Assembly: GCA_905221295.1 (NCBI GenBank) | Contig: CAJNCP010000015.1 | Coordinates: 1-31,378 of the forward strand | Source of the DNA: a bacterium | Lineage (GTDB): Bacteria; Bacillota; Bacilli; Lactobacillales; Streptococcaceae | DNA: 31,378 nucleotides | Direction: 5' to 3' | Part shown: in pieces, positions 1 through 8,653 of the stretch | How positions within the stretch are numbered: the stretch's first letter is position 1 | Layout: every line of letters starts with the position of its first letter | The notes under the pieces: generated by a model | What the model saw: the letters and a program-made list of their open reading frames with translations, nothing else | Database searches by the model: none | What the model was told of the DNA's origin: nothing | Program-made: the position numbers and the translations under genes

Positions 1-315
1 GATTTTAAGAAAACGAGAATAACGATCCGTTAGAGTCACTAAACAAGCTTTTTCAGTTTTACCTGCAACTGTATCTGATTCCTAATCACTGATCCTAGCT
101 CGCTTGTTTGCTTCTTCGGGTCTTTCATGAATGGTATGAGAAATAGGGATTTTCCCTCTATTTTCGACATAACCTTTCGGATGCCGTTTCCACTCGCGAC
201 TAATACTAGACGGATGACGATGAAGTAAGTTAGCAATTTGAGAAAAATTTAGGATTTGCATACGGTAAATGAGAATACTTTTACGCTCGTCTATGGTAAA
301 ATGATGGTAGCTCAT
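1..315 (-). pseudogene. IS30-family transposase remnant, cut by the window edge
   Basis: Reading leftward from the ATG at 315-313 (preceded by AAAGGA), the product begins MSYHHFTIDERKSILIYR and continues with a helix-turn-helix (FSQIANLLHRHPSSISREW) typical of IS30 transposase N-termini. It then jumps straight to VENRGKIPISHTIHERPEEA, a stretch that in relatives I recall lies far downstream, so an internal segment of the DNA-binding and linker region appears deleted. Thirty-odd codons further, an in-frame TAG at 84-82 stands where relatives have Trp (..ISD-stop-ESDTVAGK..). The frame beyond it remains open to the edge and carries DTVAGKTEK and LVTLTDRYSRF, the start of the catalytic domain with the first acidic residue. 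An internal deletion plus a nonsense codon make this copy inactive. The family is confident; which IS it is cannot be told. Confidence 0.85.
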
Positions 316-372
316 AAGATTTCCTTTCGTAACTAGTTCGTTCAATTCTATTTTACTAGAAAATCTTATGAG
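311..372. repeat. 12-bp inverted repeat enclosing the transposase start
   Basis: CTCATAAGATTT at 311-322 is the exact reverse complement of AAATCTTATGAG at 361-372, with 38 bp between. On a leftward transcript entering from the right, the first arm would pair with the sequence that holds the transposase ATG and the end of its Shine-Dalgarno region. It may mark the inner side of the element's terminal region; no convincing outer terminal repeat or target duplication was found. Confidence 0.6.
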
Positions 373-841
373 TTTTTATTGGGCACTTATATTGTATATT
401 CAAGGTTAAGAAATTTTGGCTTTTTGTCAACTATAGTGGGTTGAAGTCAGCTAAGATTCTAAGAAGGCGATTGGTGTATTCTTTTTTTGAAATTTAGAGT
501 ATAGTATGAAGGGTGTTGGTACGCACAGTGGCTCTGGAGCATCGCGGTCTCACATTTTTTTGTAAATGCCTCCTCCAATATTGCAACGTTTGGGGATGAA
601 AATGGAATAGAAGCAACGCTGTTTCTCTTAAGGGGATCTAAAACTGGCGATAAATAATGTTTTTAAGATCTATTCTGAATATCAAATGTTGCGATAGCTA
701 TTTAGTATTTCAGCACTGGTTTTGATGATATAAATTGTAGTTGAATAATATTCTCAGCTTACTTACCAGTCTCTATTTTGGTGTCAAAATTTACACTTGT
801 GACGATTAAGTTCAGTACAAAGATGCCACCTTTTTAGTTTT
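373..841. other. Non-coding or degenerate stretch, no intact gene
   Basis: This 469-bp stretch carries no credible complete gene. Positions 505-654 are an open run of 50 codons on the + strand with protein-like composition (contains SSNIATFGDENGIEA) but no start codon signal or ribosome site, ending at TAA 655-657. It could be a gene fragment. The rest is AT-rich with stops in all frames. Beside a dead transposase, decayed mobile or accessory DNA is the simplest reading. Confidence 0.4.
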
Positions 842-1699
842 TTATCCATTTCGACGTTTACGGGCTAGTAGGGCTCTGTAAAAGAAGATGTGATTGTTCT
901 GGATATAGGGAAGGATTGAAAAACTAGCAATTCCAAAAGTGATCCAATTGAGGAAGTACCAAGGAAGTAGTTGTAAGTCGAGGACAAAGCGTTGAAATTT
1001 GTAACCTTTGATTAAAAAACGACTGGTTTTCAAAATTTGACTGGGTTTAGCCTGGCCTAAATCCAGAGTGTCGCAGAGGAGGAATTCTACCTGCGAGTAG
1101 GCGTAATGTTGCGGGATGTAGAGGATATTGCCCACAATCATCAAGATGAGGCTCGCGAAAAAGTAGAGGCCAAAGGTCATAAGGAATTGCTCGGTTTCAA
1201 GCGACGAGAGATCCAGTTTTGGAAATTCAGGATGTAGGGCAACAAATCTACGAGCCAAGAGATTGCTATAAAAGAGGAAATAAATGCCTACTAGGTTTGG
1301 GATGCTCCATAAAAAGAGGTAGAAGCGTTTGAGGAGGAGAGTCAGGAAGGTTTGCGAGAAGCGCTCTTCAGCAAAGAGGGCCAGACTAGATTTTACTGAG
1401 AGTTCCGTATCAGGATCCTTGAGGAGTCTGAGTGTCGCAAAGGCAGCACCTGCTAGAAAAATAGCGCTCACAAAAGAAACCACTAGTGGGAAGAGATAGG
1501 CTTGGAGAACTTGTGTCAGCATGCTGAAAAAGGATTGCTCTAAAACACTTTCTTGGAGGCGAGTCAAGGGGTTGAGGAAGCCTGACAAAATGACCAGCAT
1601 ACTAGGAAGGAGATAGACCAGAAGGAGGCGGGGATTTTCAGCCTGAAATTGCCTAGCCTGCAGACGAATAGTTTTTAAATCAATTTTTGGGTATTTCAT
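842..1699 (-). CDS. DUF975 family integral membrane protein
   Basis: A 285-residue hydrophobic protein starting MKYPKIDLKTIRLQARQF, which is the usual opening of streptococcal DUF975 proteins; the function of the family is unknown. After a charged N-terminal helix there are several membrane segments (about 25-45, 65-95, 130-155, 180-205 and 245-270), ending in a basic tail ARKRRNG. The open frame extends 44 codons further upstream, but that extension runs through the tgt promoter and start, so the Met at 1699 is chosen. It is divergent from tgt. No Shine-Dalgarno precedes the start; instead an extended -10 ends 6 nt before the ATG, suggesting a leaderless message. No terminator was recognised after the stop. 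Confidence 0.85.
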   Translation of the reverse strand: MKYPKIDLKTIRLQARQFQAENPRLLLVYLLPSMLVILSGFLNPLTRLQESVLEQSFFSMLTQVLQAYLFPLVVSFVSAIFLAGAAFATLRLLKDPDTELSVKSSLALFAEERFSQTFLTLLLKRFYLFLWSIPNLVGIYFLFYSNLLARRFVALHPEFPKLDLSSLETEQFLMTFGLYFFASLILMIVGNILYIPQHYAYSQVEFLLCDTLDLGQAKPSQILKTSRFLIKGYKFQRFVLDLQLLPWYFLNWITFGIASFSILPYIQNNHIFFYRALLARKRRNG

Positions 1700-1705
1700 T
1701 CTCTC

Positions 1706-1714
1706 ATTATACCA
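1706..1714 (-). promoter_or_regulatory. Extended -10 (TGGTATAAT) of the DUF975 gene
   Basis: Read on the minus strand, TGGTATAAT is a perfect extended -10, ending 6 nt before the ATG. A start site at the normal distance would coincide with the start codon. No good -35 is visible, as is common for extended -10 promoters. Confidence 0.6.
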
Positions 1715-1740
1715 TAGTTCGTGACAGTTCCAGCTTTTTT

Positions 1741-1749
1741 TGATAAAAT
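1741..1749 (+). promoter_or_regulatory. Extended -10 (TGATAAAAT) of tgt
   Basis: TGATAAAAT fits TGnTAnaaT and predicts a start near 1757, giving a leader of about 60 nt. The divergent DUF975 promoter lies about 30 bp to the left. Confidence 0.5.
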
Positions 1750-1781
1750 CATACAGTATGCCTTTGGGCACAAAGTATGAA

Positions 1782-1800
1782 CTGGGACTGTTTTTCCCAG
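1782..1800 (+). other. Leader hairpin just upstream of the tgt ribosome site
   Basis: CTGGGA and TCCCAG pair around a 7-nt loop and end 4 nt before GGAGG (1805-1809). A second small stem (CTTTG/CAAAG) lies about 20 nt upstream. It could influence translation. It does not look like a known riboswitch, and no T-run follows it. Confidence 0.4.
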
Positions 1801-1812
1801 CTTCGGAGGTAA

Positions 1813-2958
<1,146 letters not shown>

Positions 2959-2979
2959 AATGGAATTTATAGAAGCTAA

Positions 2980-3010
2980 AAAATCCTACGTTTTCTCGTA
3001 GGATTTTTCT
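2980..3010 (+). terminator. Intrinsic terminator after tgt
   Basis: AAAATCCTACG (2980-2990) pairs perfectly with CGTAGGATTTT (2997-3007) around a 6-nt loop and leads into a T-rich tract. Confidence 0.9.
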
Positions 3011-3018
3011 TCTTTTTT

Positions 3019-3027
3019 TGATAGAAT
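3019..3027 (+). promoter_or_regulatory. Extended -10 (TGATAGAAT) of oatA
   Basis: TGATAGAAT lies 32 nt before the oatA start, immediately after the tgt terminator tract. It predicts a leader of about 25 nt that includes the AAAGGGAG ribosome site. Confidence 0.45.
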
Positions 3028-3059
3028 AAAGTGTATAACGAAAGGGAGAATAAACTCGT

Positions 3060-4877
3060 ATGCGCATTAAATGGTTTTCCTTGATTAGGATTACAGGTTT
3101 ACTACTGGTACTCTTGTACCACTTCTTTCAGACCATCTTTCCTGGAGGCTTTTTCGGGGTAGATGTCTTTTTCACATTTTCAGGATTCTTGATTACCTCT
3201 CTCCTATTGGAAGAGTTTGGTAAGAAAAGCCAGATTGATTTACTGGGCTTTTTTAAGAGACGGTTTTACCGCATCGTGCCACCTGTGGTGCTGATGGTTT
3301 TGGTGACCATGCCTTTTACTTTCTTGGTTCGTCAAGACTATGTTGCTGGAATTGGTGGCCAGATTGCTGGAGTTCTCGGTTTTATGACCAACTTCTACGA
3401 AATGTTAACAGGGGGCAGTTATGAATCCCAGTTCATTCCGCATCTCTTTGTTCACAACTGGAGCCTAGCTGTTGAGGTTCACTACTATATCCTTTGGGGC
3501 TTAGCGGTTTGGTTCTTATCGAAACGTTCAAAATCTAGTAGTCAATTGAGAGGGATGGTCTTTCTTCTTTCTGCTGGAGCTTTTATCATTAGCTTTTTCT
3601 CCATGTTCATTGGTAGTCTAATGGCGAGTTCCTATTCATCTGTCTACTTTTCAAGTTTGACTCATGTCTATCCCTTCTTTTTAGGAAGCATTTTGTCGAC
3701 AGTTGTGGGGATTCGTCAGACGAGCGATTTAGTCAAGCAGTTTGACCGGATGTGGGATCTTCATCAAAATCTACTGGTGTTTGCTGCAGGCCTCTTGGTA
3801 TTAGTGCTCTTGACTTTCTTTGTCAAGTTCACTTACCTGTTTGCGTACTTATTTGGCTTCTTGCTAGCAAGTTTAGCGGCAGTTACTATGATTTTTGCTG
3901 CGCGCGTCTTGCATGAGAAAACGCCTGAGATACAAGAACCTCGGATAATCACATTTTTAGCGGATACCAGCTACGCGGTTTATCTCTTCCACTGGCCTTT
4001 TTATATTATCTTTTCTCAGTTGATGAGTAATCTGCCTGCTGTTATTCTGACAATCATTTTTTCTTATTTCTTTGCTATCCTATCCTTCTATATTATTGAG
4101 CCGTTGATTGCCGGTAAATCCAATCCTTTAATACGGAAGATTAGTCGATTGCCTCATATTAAACCAATTAGTGCTGGTGCTGCTGGCATTCTCACCTTGC
4201 TTATCTTGATTATCATAGCTGTTGCTCCCCAAGTTGGAGCTTTTGAGACAGACTTGATGGTCAATGGTTTCAAACAAGCCCAGACCAATATAGGACAAAC
4301 AAAGACTCTTGCTGAACAAGCTGAAGTCAGTCGCCTAGGAATTTCGGAGGGAACAAGCCTAATAGGAGATTCGGTAGCCTTACGTGCCAATACAGCCTTA
4401 AAAGAGGCGCTTCCTGATGCAAATATCAATGCTCAGGTTAGTCGGACGACCAAGCAAGCCAATGACATCATGCTCAATAATAGCCAGAACAAGGCGCTTT
4501 TAAAAACAGTCGTCATTGCAACGGGAGTCAACAATCCTGAAGGTTATAAGAATGATTTGGACAGCATCGTGAACAATCTACCGAAAGGACACCATTTGAT
4601 ACTGGTGACACCTTATGAGGGGGACAAGAGCAAGGACACTTATACATCAGTGGAGCAGTATGCGGCTTATGCGAGAGAATTAGCTGAAAAGAATCCTTAT
4701 GTGAGCATCGCTGACTGGAATAAGGTCGCTAAGGAACACCCTGAAATCTGGGCTGGAACCGACCAAGTCCACTTTGGAAATGATAGCAACATGATTGAAG
4801 AAGGTGCTAAACTTTACGCAGAGACGATTGCAGCTGCTGTTAAGGCTGCTCAAGAACTGCCTGTGAAATCAAAATAA
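3060..4877 (+). CDS. oatA: Peptidoglycan O-acetyltransferase (OatA/Adr)
   Basis: OatA transfers acetyl groups across the membrane to the C6 hydroxyl of MurNAc, giving lysozyme resistance. Residues 1-395 form an acyltransferase-3 domain with about ten to eleven membrane helices, including the early His21, the FFGVDVFFTFSGFL signature and HWP (311-313). Residues about 420-600 form an extracytoplasmic SGNH esterase-like domain with GDSVA (catalytic Ser438), TGVNN (488-492) and DQVHFG (Asp568, His571). The length of 605 and the triad numbers are those I recall for pneumococcal OatA. A ribosome site AAAGGGAG lies about 11 nt upstream, slightly far. Terminators on both sides make it a single-gene unit. 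Confidence 0.95.
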   Translation: MRIKWFSLIRITGLLLVLLYHFFQTIFPGGFFGVDVFFTFSGFLITSLLLEEFGKKSQIDLLGFFKRRFYRIVPPVVLMVLVTMPFTFLVRQDYVAGIGGQIAGVLGFMTNFYEMLTGGSYESQFIPHLFVHNWSLAVEVHYYILWGLAVWFLSKRSKSSSQLRGMVFLLSAGAFIISFFSMFIGSLMASSYSSVYFSSLTHVYPFFLGSILSTVVGIRQTSDLVKQFDRMWDLHQNLLVFAAGLLVLVLLTFFVKFTYLFAYLFGFLLASLAAVTMIFAARVLHEKTPEIQEPRIITFLADTSYAVYLFHWPFYIIFSQLMSNLPAVILTIIFSYFFAILSFYIIEPLIAGKSNPLIRKISRLPHIKPISAGAAGILTLLILIIIAVAPQVGAFETDLMVNGFKQAQTNIGQTKTLAEQAEVSRLGISEGTSLIGDSVALRANTALKEALPDANINAQVSRTTKQANDIMLNNSQNKALLKTVVIATGVNNPEGYKNDLDSIVNNLPKGHHLILVTPYEGDKSKDTYTSVEQYAAYARELAEKNPYVSIADWNKVAKEHPEIWAGTDQVHFGNDSNMIEEGAKLYAETIAAAVKAAQELPVKSK

Positions 4878-4881
4878 GATC

Positions 4882-4908
4882 AAAGAGTTGGAGAAATCCA
4901 GCTCTTTT
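4882..4908 (+). terminator. Intrinsic terminator after oatA
   Basis: AAAGAGTTGGA pairs with TCCAGCTCTTT (one G-U) around a GAAA loop; the T-tract is short. Confidence 0.8.
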
Positions 4909-4923
4909 AAAATATCTCTAGAA

Positions 4924-4941
4924 AATAGGTCTATACCATTT
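4924..4941. promoter_or_regulatory. NagR-like operator upstream of nagA
   Basis: AATAGGTCTATACCATTT has a GGTCTATACC core with dyad symmetry, resembling dre-type operators of the GntR/HutC repressor NagR (YvoA). It abuts the -35 box, where a repressor would block polymerase; GlcNAc-6-P or glucosamine-6-P would relieve it. The assignment rests on motif resemblance and on the identity of the downstream gene. Confidence 0.65.
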
Positions 4942-4967
4942 ACAAATGAAAAAGAAAGGTTTATAAT
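4939..4967 (+). promoter_or_regulatory. nagA promoter
   Basis: TTTACA at 4939-4944, a 17-bp spacer and a perfect TATAAT at 4962-4967 lie about 50 nt ahead of the nagA start. Confidence 0.85.
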
Positions 4968-5017
4968 GTAATTGACATAATAAATTGTAGAATCAATCTT
5001 TTAAGGAGGTTATCATT

Positions 5018-6169
5018 ATGCCTAACTATATTAAAGCGGATCAGTTTTTCTACCCACACGGAGTTCGTCGTGGCGGTTACTTGGAACTTGTGGATGGCAA
5101 GTTTGGCAAACATGTAGAACAGATTCCTGAGGGAGCTGAAGTGATTGACTATACCGGTTATAGCATTGCCCCAGGACTTGTGGATACCCACATTCATGGA
5201 TTTGGTGGTGTGGATGTCATGGACAATAACATCGAAGGAACCCTTCATACTATGAGTGAAGGTCTACTTAGCACGGGTGTTACCAGCTTCTTGCCAACGA
5301 CGTTGACTTCCTCTTACGAGCAGTTGCTTGCGGTAACTGAAAATATCGGTGCTCGTTATCAGGAAGCAAGTGGAGCTAAGATTCGGGGAATCTATTTCGA
5401 AGGTCCGTATTTCACAGAGAAATACAAGGGAGCTCAAAACCCTGCCTATATGAAGGACCCTCGTATGGATGAGTTTCGTGCTTGGCAAAAAGCAGCAAAT
5501 GGCTTGCTCAATAAAATTGCCCTTGCACCAGAACGTGAAGGTGTAGAAGACTTTGTTCGTACGATTACGGGTGAAGGAGTGACTGTTGCTCTTGGACACT
5601 CAAATGCGACATTTGATGAAGCTAAAAAAGCAGTCGATGCTGGAGCAAGTGTTTGGGTGCATGCCTACAATGGGATGCGTGGGTTGACTCACCGTGAGCT
5701 CGGTATGGTGGGAGCCATGTATGAATTGCCTCATACCTATGCAGAATTGATTTGTGACGGTCACCACGTAGATCCAAAGGCCTGTGATATCTTGCTCAAG
5801 CAAAAGGGAACTGAAAATATTGCTCTTATCACAGACTGTATGACAGCTGGTGGTTTGGAAGATGGAGATTACATGTTGGGAGAATTCCCAGTAGTTGTTG
5901 CCAATGGAACTGCACGCCTCAAATCGACAGGCAATTTGGCAGGTTCTATCCTCAAACTCAAAGATGGTTTGAAGAATGTGGTCGAATGGGGAATTGCGAA
6001 TCCGCATGAAGCAGTCATGATGGCCAGCCTCAACCCAGCTAAATCTGTTCACATCGATGATGTCTGTGGTCAAATCCGCGAGGGTTATGACGCTGACTTT
6101 ATCGTACTAGATAAAGATTTGGAATTGGTAGCAACCTACCTAGATGGTGTGAAACGTTATCAAGCATAA
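5018..6169 (+). CDS. nagA: N-acetylglucosamine-6-phosphate deacetylase
   Basis: NagA removes acetate from GlcNAc-6-P to give glucosamine-6-P, feeding glycolysis or wall-precursor synthesis. The 383-residue amidohydrolase shows the metal-binding HIH (His58, His60) in GLVDTHIHG, Glu129 in YFEGPY, His195 in ALGHSNAT, His216 in VHAYNG, the substrate-side His250/251 and the catalytic Asp274 in LITDCM. The start is fixed by AAGGAGG 10 nt upstream. It stands alone between terminators under a NagR-like operator. Its released acetate and downstream flux link functionally to ackA elsewhere in the window. Confidence 0.96.
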   Translation: MPNYIKADQFFYPHGVRRGGYLELVDGKFGKHVEQIPEGAEVIDYTGYSIAPGLVDTHIHGFGGVDVMDNNIEGTLHTMSEGLLSTGVTSFLPTTLTSSYEQLLAVTENIGARYQEASGAKIRGIYFEGPYFTEKYKGAQNPAYMKDPRMDEFRAWQKAANGLLNKIALAPEREGVEDFVRTITGEGVTVALGHSNATFDEAKKAVDAGASVWVHAYNGMRGLTHRELGMVGAMYELPHTYAELICDGHHVDPKACDILLKQKGTENIALITDCMTAGGLEDGDYMLGEFPVVVANGTARLKSTGNLAGSILKLKDGLKNVVEWGIANPHEAVMMASLNPAKSVHIDDVCGQIREGYDADFIVLDKDLELVATYLDGVKRYQA

Positions 6170-6171
6170 TA

Positions 6172-6208
6172 AAAAGCAGAGGCTGTGATGACTCAGCCTT
6201 TGCTTTTC
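6172..6208 (+). terminator. Intrinsic terminator after nagA
   Basis: A 14-bp stem, AAAAGCAGAGGCTG with CAGCCTTTGCTTTT (one G-U), encloses an 8-nt loop. Confidence 0.85.
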
Positions 6209-6263
6209 TATTCAGAGGTATCTTCAGAAAGCTAGAGGATTGTTCTATAATGAAGCAAAATCC

Positions 6264-6292
6264 TTTCATTGTTCTAGAAAATTCGTTATAAT
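6264..6292 (+). promoter_or_regulatory. Promoter of the DUF1033 gene
   Basis: A perfect TATAAT at 6287-6292, with TTTCAT 17 bp upstream as a weak -35. It predicts a leader of about 20 nt containing AAAGGAAG. Confidence 0.55.
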
Positions 6293-6317
6293 ATACGGTA
6301 CAAAGGAAGTAGTGAAA

Positions 6318-6683
6318 ATGTATCGTGTTATAGAAATGTATGGGGATTTTGAACCGTGGTGGTTTATAGAAGGTTGGGAAGAAGATGTCATTATGAGTCG
6401 CTCTTTTAACAAGTACTATGATGCTCTAAAATATTATAAATCATGCTGGTTTGAGCTGGAAAAGAAGAATCCTCTTTATAAGAGTCGGAGCGATTTGATG
6501 ACTATTTTTTGGGATCCTGCCGACCAACGCTGGTGTGATGAGTGTGATGAGTATTTGCAACAGTACCATTCTTTGGCACTTTTACAGGATGAGCAAGTCA
6601 TTCCCGATGAAAAGCTACGTCCAGGCTACGAAAAACAAACAGGTCAAGAAAAGCACCGTTCTTGCCGTATGAAATGGAGATAA
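6318..6683 (+). CDS. DUF1033 family protein
   Basis: A 121-residue soluble, acidic, Trp-rich protein (MYRVIEMYGDFEPWWFIEGW...). I recognise it as the DUF1033 protein commonly found just before comGA in streptococci; its role is unknown. The open frame extends upstream to 6240, but the ATG at 6318 is the one preceded by a good Shine-Dalgarno (AAAGGAAG) and it follows a TATAAT box. No membrane segments or signal peptide are present. A terminator separates it from the competence operon, so co-expression with comG is not implied. Confidence 0.8.
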   Translation: MYRVIEMYGDFEPWWFIEGWEEDVIMSRSFNKYYDALKYYKSCWFELEKKNPLYKSRSDLMTIFWDPADQRWCDECDEYLQQYHSLALLQDEQVIPDEKLRPGYEKQTGQEKHRSCRMKWR

Positions 6684-6716
6684 AAAAGTAACTTTTTAAG
6701 TTGCTTTTTTTATTTT
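6683..6716 (+). terminator. Terminator after the DUF1033 gene
   Basis: A stem GTAACTT/AAGTTGC (one G-U), flanked by A and T runs that extend it, ends in a long T tract. That tract runs directly into the CIN-box of comGA. Confidence 0.8.
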
Positions 6717-6719
6717 TTT

Positions 6720-6727
6720 TGCGAATA
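6720..6727 (+). promoter_or_regulatory. CIN-box (ComX/SigX promoter) of the comG operon
   Basis: TGCGAATA differs at one position from the streptococcal late-competence box TACGAATA. It is preceded by a T-rich tract and lies 19 nt before the comGA start. Together with the operon identity this makes control by the competence sigma factor ComX very likely. Confidence 0.9.
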
Positions 6728-6746
6728 GTTAGATAAGGAGGGCGGT

Positions 6747-7688
6747 ATGGTACAAGAAATTGCACAGAAAATTATTGCGACTGCGAAAGAAAAGAAGGCT
6801 CAGGATATCTATTTTATCCCCAAGGAAAAGTCCTATGAGCTTCACATGCGGGTTGGAGACGAGCGATGTCAAGTTGACTCCTATGAGTTTGATGTTTTAG
6901 CTGCTGTGATTAGTCATTTTAAGTTTGTAGCGGGTATGAATGTAGGGGAGAAGAGACGTAGTCAGCTGGGATCTTGCGACTATCAGCATGGGGAGAAGGT
7001 GTCTTCTCTGCGTTTGTCTACCGTAGGAGATTATCGGGGACATGAGAGTTTGGTTATTCGTTTGTTGCACGATGAGGAGCAGGACTTGCATTTCTGGTTT
7101 CAGGATATGAACGAACTGGGTGAGCAGTACAGGCAAAGGGGGCTCTACCTTTTTGCCGGTCCAGTCGGCAGTGGCAAGACGACCTTGATGCACGAATTAG
7201 CCAAGTCTCTGTTTAAGGGGCAGCAGGTCATGTCCATTGAAGATCCAGTCGAAATCAAGCAGGACGACATGCTCCAGTTGCAGTTGAATGAGGCGATTGG
7301 ACTGACCTATGAAAATCTGATCAAACTGTCTCTCCGACATCGCCCAGACCTCTTGATTATCGGTGAAATTCGGGATAGCGAAACGGCACGTGCAGTTGTC
7401 AGAGCGAGTTTAACGGGTGCGACGGTCTTTTCAACCATTCACGCCAAGAGTATCCGAGGTGTTTATGAACGCCTTCTGGAGTTGGGTGTGACGGAGGAGG
7501 AACTAGCAGTTGTCCTACAAGGTGTCTGCTATCAGAGATTAATCGGGGGAGGAGGAATCCTTGACTTTGCAAACAAAGACTATAAAGAACACCAGCCAAC
7601 TAGCTGGAATGAGCAAATTGATCAGCTTCTTAAAGATGGACATATCACAAGTCTTCAGGCTGAAACGGAAAAAATTAGCTACCGCTAA
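6747..7688 (+). CDS. comGA: Competence pseudopilus assembly ATPase ComGA (CglA)
   Basis: A PilB/GspE-type secretion ATPase that drives assembly of the transformation pilus at the inner face of the membrane. The 313-residue product shows Walker A GPVGSGKTT (138-146), the Asp box SIEDPVE (163-169), Walker B LLIIGEIRD (202-210) and the His box STIHA (229-233). It lacks the long N-terminal domain and zinc motif of larger PilB proteins, as usual for ComGA. The start follows AAGGAGG (6735-6741). It is first in a seven-gene operon behind a CIN-box, and its 3' end overlaps comGB by 53 nt. Confidence 0.96.
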   Translation: MVQEIAQKIIATAKEKKAQDIYFIPKEKSYELHMRVGDERCQVDSYEFDVLAAVISHFKFVAGMNVGEKRRSQLGSCDYQHGEKVSSLRLSTVGDYRGHESLVIRLLHDEEQDLHFWFQDMNELGEQYRQRGLYLFAGPVGSGKTTLMHELAKSLFKGQQVMSIEDPVEIKQDDMLQLQLNEAIGLTYENLIKLSLRHRPDLLIIGEIRDSETARAVVRASLTGATVFSTIHAKSIRGVYERLLELGVTEEELAVVLQGVCYQRLIGGGGILDFANKDYKEHQPTSWNEQIDQLLKDGHITSLQAETEKISYR

Positions 7689-8652
7689 GCAGAAGAAAAT
7701 TATCACCCTGTTTCATAATCTCTTCTCCAGTGGCTTTCATTTGGTAGAAATTATTTCTTTCTTGGGCAGAAGTGCCCTGCTGGAAAAGGACTATGTGGCC
7801 CAGATGCACCAAGGCTTGTCTCAGGGGAAATCTTTCTCAGAAATGATGAACAGCTTGGGCTTTTCAAGTGCTATTGTGACCCAGCTATCCCTGGCTGAGG
7901 TGCATGGAAATCTTCACCTGAGTTTGGGGAAGATAGAAGAATATCTGGATAATTTGGCCAAGGTCAAGAAAAAGTTAATCGAAGTGGCGACTTATCCCCT
8001 GATTTTGCTGGGATTTCTCCTGCTAATCATGTTGGGGCTCAGGAATTATTTGCTCCCCCAACTGGACAGTAGCAATATCGCCACTCAAATCATCGGCAAT
8101 CTGCCACAAATTTTTCTGGGACTAGTGTCGGTTTGCTCTCTGTCTTTACTTTTGGCCCTCACTTTCTACAAAAGAAGTTCCAAGATGCGGGTCTTTTCGA
8201 TGTTAGCACGGGTTCCCTTTCTAGGAATCTTTGTCCAGACTTATCTGACAGCCTATTACGCGCGAGAATGGGGCAACATGATTTCACAGGGAATGGAGCT
8301 GACGCAGATTTTTCAGATCATGCAGGAACAAGGCTCCCAGCTCTTTAAAGAAATCGGTCAAGATTTGGCTCAAGCCCTGCAAAATGGTCGTGAATTTTCC
8401 CAAACCATAGCGATCTATCCCTTCTTTAAGAAGGAGTTGAGTCTCATCATCGAGTATGGGGAAGTTAAGTCCAAGCTGGGGAGTGAGTTGGAAATCTACG
8501 CGGAAAAAACTTGGGAAGCCTTTTTTACCCGAGTCAACCGCACCATGAATTTAGTACAGCCACTGGTTTTTATCTTTGTGGCCCTGATTATCGTTTTACT
8601 TTATGCGGCAATGCTTATGCCCATGTATCAAAATATGGAGGTAAATTTTTAA
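7636..8652 (+). CDS. comGB: Competence pseudopilus membrane platform protein ComGB (CglB)
   Basis: A GspF/PilC-type polytopic protein that couples the ComGA ATPase to pseudopilin assembly. The 338 residues contain repeated T2SSF-type helical domains and membrane segments at about 119-138, 158-177 and 305-328. The frame is open back to 7561, but the Met at 7636 gives MDISQVFRLKRKKL, the start and length I recall for pneumococcal CglB. It has no Shine-Dalgarno and lies inside comGA, so translational coupling is likely. Confidence 0.93.
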   Translation: MDISQVFRLKRKKLATAKQKKIITLFHNLFSSGFHLVEIISFLGRSALLEKDYVAQMHQGLSQGKSFSEMMNSLGFSSAIVTQLSLAEVHGNLHLSLGKIEEYLDNLAKVKKKLIEVATYPLILLGFLLLIMLGLRNYLLPQLDSSNIATQIIGNLPQIFLGLVSVCSLSLLLALTFYKRSSKMRVFSMLARVPFLGIFVQTYLTAYYAREWGNMISQGMELTQIFQIMQEQGSQLFKEIGQDLAQALQNGREFSQTIAIYPFFKKELSLIIEYGEVKSKLGSELEIYAEKTWEAFFTRVNRTMNLVQPLVFIFVALIIVLLYAAMLMPMYQNMEVNF

Positions 8653-8653
8653 A

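Noticed and set aside
505..657. Open run of 50 codons with protein-like composition
   Set aside because: No start codon or ribosome site, a stop immediately upstream, and no family recognised. At best a gene fragment.
1750..1800. Possible preQ1 riboswitch ahead of tgt
   Set aside because: The two small stems do not show the preQ1 aptamer pattern, and queuosine-related riboswitches usually precede biosynthesis or transport genes.
5600..6073. 157-codon open frame antisense to nagA
   Set aside because: It lies wholly opposite a strongly conserved gene, has Cys/His/Phe-rich unnatural composition, and no upstream signals.
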